From: Dehalococcoidia bacterium
GTDB taxonomy: Bacteria; Chloroflexota; Dehalococcoidia; GIF9; AB-539-J10
Direction: 5' to 3'
Assembly (NCBI GenBank): GCA_029859145.1
Contig: JAOUDT010000091.1
Span: forward strand, 1 to 5,481
Length of the DNA stretch: 5,481 bases
The position numbers and the translations under genes are program-made. The number at the start of each line of letters is the position of its first letter. Position 1 is the first letter of the stretch. This document shows, one piece after another, positions 5,063 through 5,481 of the stretch. The notes beneath the pieces were generated by a model, which worked only from the letters and a program-made list of their open reading frames with translations, was not told where the DNA came from and ran no database searches.

Positions 5063-5481
5063 TAATCGGCGGAAGCATGTTTGCCCCCTGGCCATAATAG
5101 TAGATAAACAGGTAGGCCACAAGAGCCAGTTCTGCCGCCAGCGCGATGATGACCAGAAGGACAGCTCGGTTGATATTTCTATATTTCGCTGCGTTGACAC
5201 GGGCCAGGCCAAAAATTTGCCTGGTATAGACATCTATAGCGGATGCTTCATCTTTTATCATATTCTCAAGACCCTGCCTATAGGCAGACAAAGTCGGGAA
5301 TTTGCAGATCCCTACGAAGAAGGCCGGCTCACATGCCGTTGACTTATCCGTGTCCCCTGTTTCATCCTCGACCAGACGAATCCTGGGACGCACCGTGAGG
5401 ATGAAGCTCACTATAGCCATCAGAGCGACGGCGAAGTATATCGAGAGCAATATAACGGTGAACACGTTAATCGGGATGACC
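5055..5481 (-). CDS. PycTM-like (Pycsar effector-type) membrane protein, N-terminus off the right edge
   Basis: The last 141 residues of a small membrane protein. A hydrophobic segment (about 5-30 of the visible part) ends in RPR (31-33). Then follow an acidic linker (36-48), FFVGICKFPTLSAY (54-67), an amphipathic helical stretch with KDE (76-78), QIFGLARV (88-95), KYR (99-101) and a final membrane segment (about 106-128). This order, with RPR, FF-G, LSxY, QI-LA and KYR, matches what I remember of the PycTM domain (Pfam PF18967, formerly DUF5706). In Pycsar defence such effectors damage the membrane on sensing cCMP or cUMP. The frame is open to the window edge. A GTG at 5465 has no ribosome site and would remove the N-terminal helix and first membrane segment expected in the family, so I treat the gene as partial. 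The cyclase partner is not in view. Family call moderate; defence role inferred. Confidence 0.65.
   Translation of the reverse strand, partial: VIPINVFTVILLSIYFAVALMAIVSFILTVRPRIRLVEDETGDTDKSTACEPAFFVGICKFPTLSAYRQGLENMIKDEASAIDVYTRQIFGLARVNAAKYRNINRAVLLVIIALAAELALVAYLFIYYYGQGANMLPPITG

Noticed and set aside
5055..5465. Complete 136-residue membrane protein starting at GTG 5465
   Set aside because: The frame stays open to the window edge, GTG has no ribosome site, and the PycTM-type family needs further N-terminal sequence.
1..5481. tRNA, rRNA, CRISPR array, insertion sequence or attachment site
   Set aside because: No cloverleaf-like segment, no regular spaced direct repeats and no transposase or integrase motifs were seen on either strand.

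Overview
All five recognisable genes lie on the minus strand, so the window reads biologically from right to left. The genes look like those of an anaerobic bacterium with roughly 50-55% GC. The set (DMSO-reductase-family molybdoenzyme with a DmsB-type ferredoxin partner, zinc-dependent dehydrogenase, LsrF/DhnA-type aldolase) resembles uncultured Chloroflexota such as Dehalococcoidia. That taxonomic guess is by protein style only and is weak.

From right to left: (1) 5481-5055, the C-terminal 141 residues of a membrane protein that runs off the right edge. Its layout (membrane segment, RPR, FF-G-x5-LSxY block, acidic linker, KYR, last membrane segment) matches the PycTM-type effector domain of Pycsar anti-phage systems. 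(2) 4929-4135, an LsrF-like class I aldolase/thiolase-fold enzyme with its own extended -10 promoter. (3) 4134-3944, a spacer with an imperfect inverted repeat built of 'GGATTT/AAATCC' words and a perfect 12-bp palindrome. (4) 3943-2915, a zinc-dependent medium-chain dehydrogenase with both zinc sites intact. (5) 2914-2599, a spacer with a good sigma-70-type promoter and a long, potentially structured 5' leader. (6) 2598-415, a molybdopterin oxidoreductase catalytic subunit with an N-terminal 4Fe-4S site, a Cys in the metal-ligand position and no Tat signal. (7) 355-1, the start of its DmsB/NrfC-type multi-[4Fe-4S] partner, cut by the left edge.

How they work together: genes 6 and 7 are very likely one operon coding a cytoplasmic molybdo- or tungsto-enzyme and its electron-transfer subunit. 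A membrane anchor or further subunits may lie beyond the left edge. The aldolase and the dehydrogenase are co-directional but separated by about 190 bp, and they could serve one carbon-degradation route. The PycTM-like gene appears to be a separate unit. The two points most worth following are the PycTM-like protein, whose upstream partner lies just outside the window, and the structured leader of the molybdoenzyme operon. No RNA gene, CRISPR array or insertion sequence was seen.
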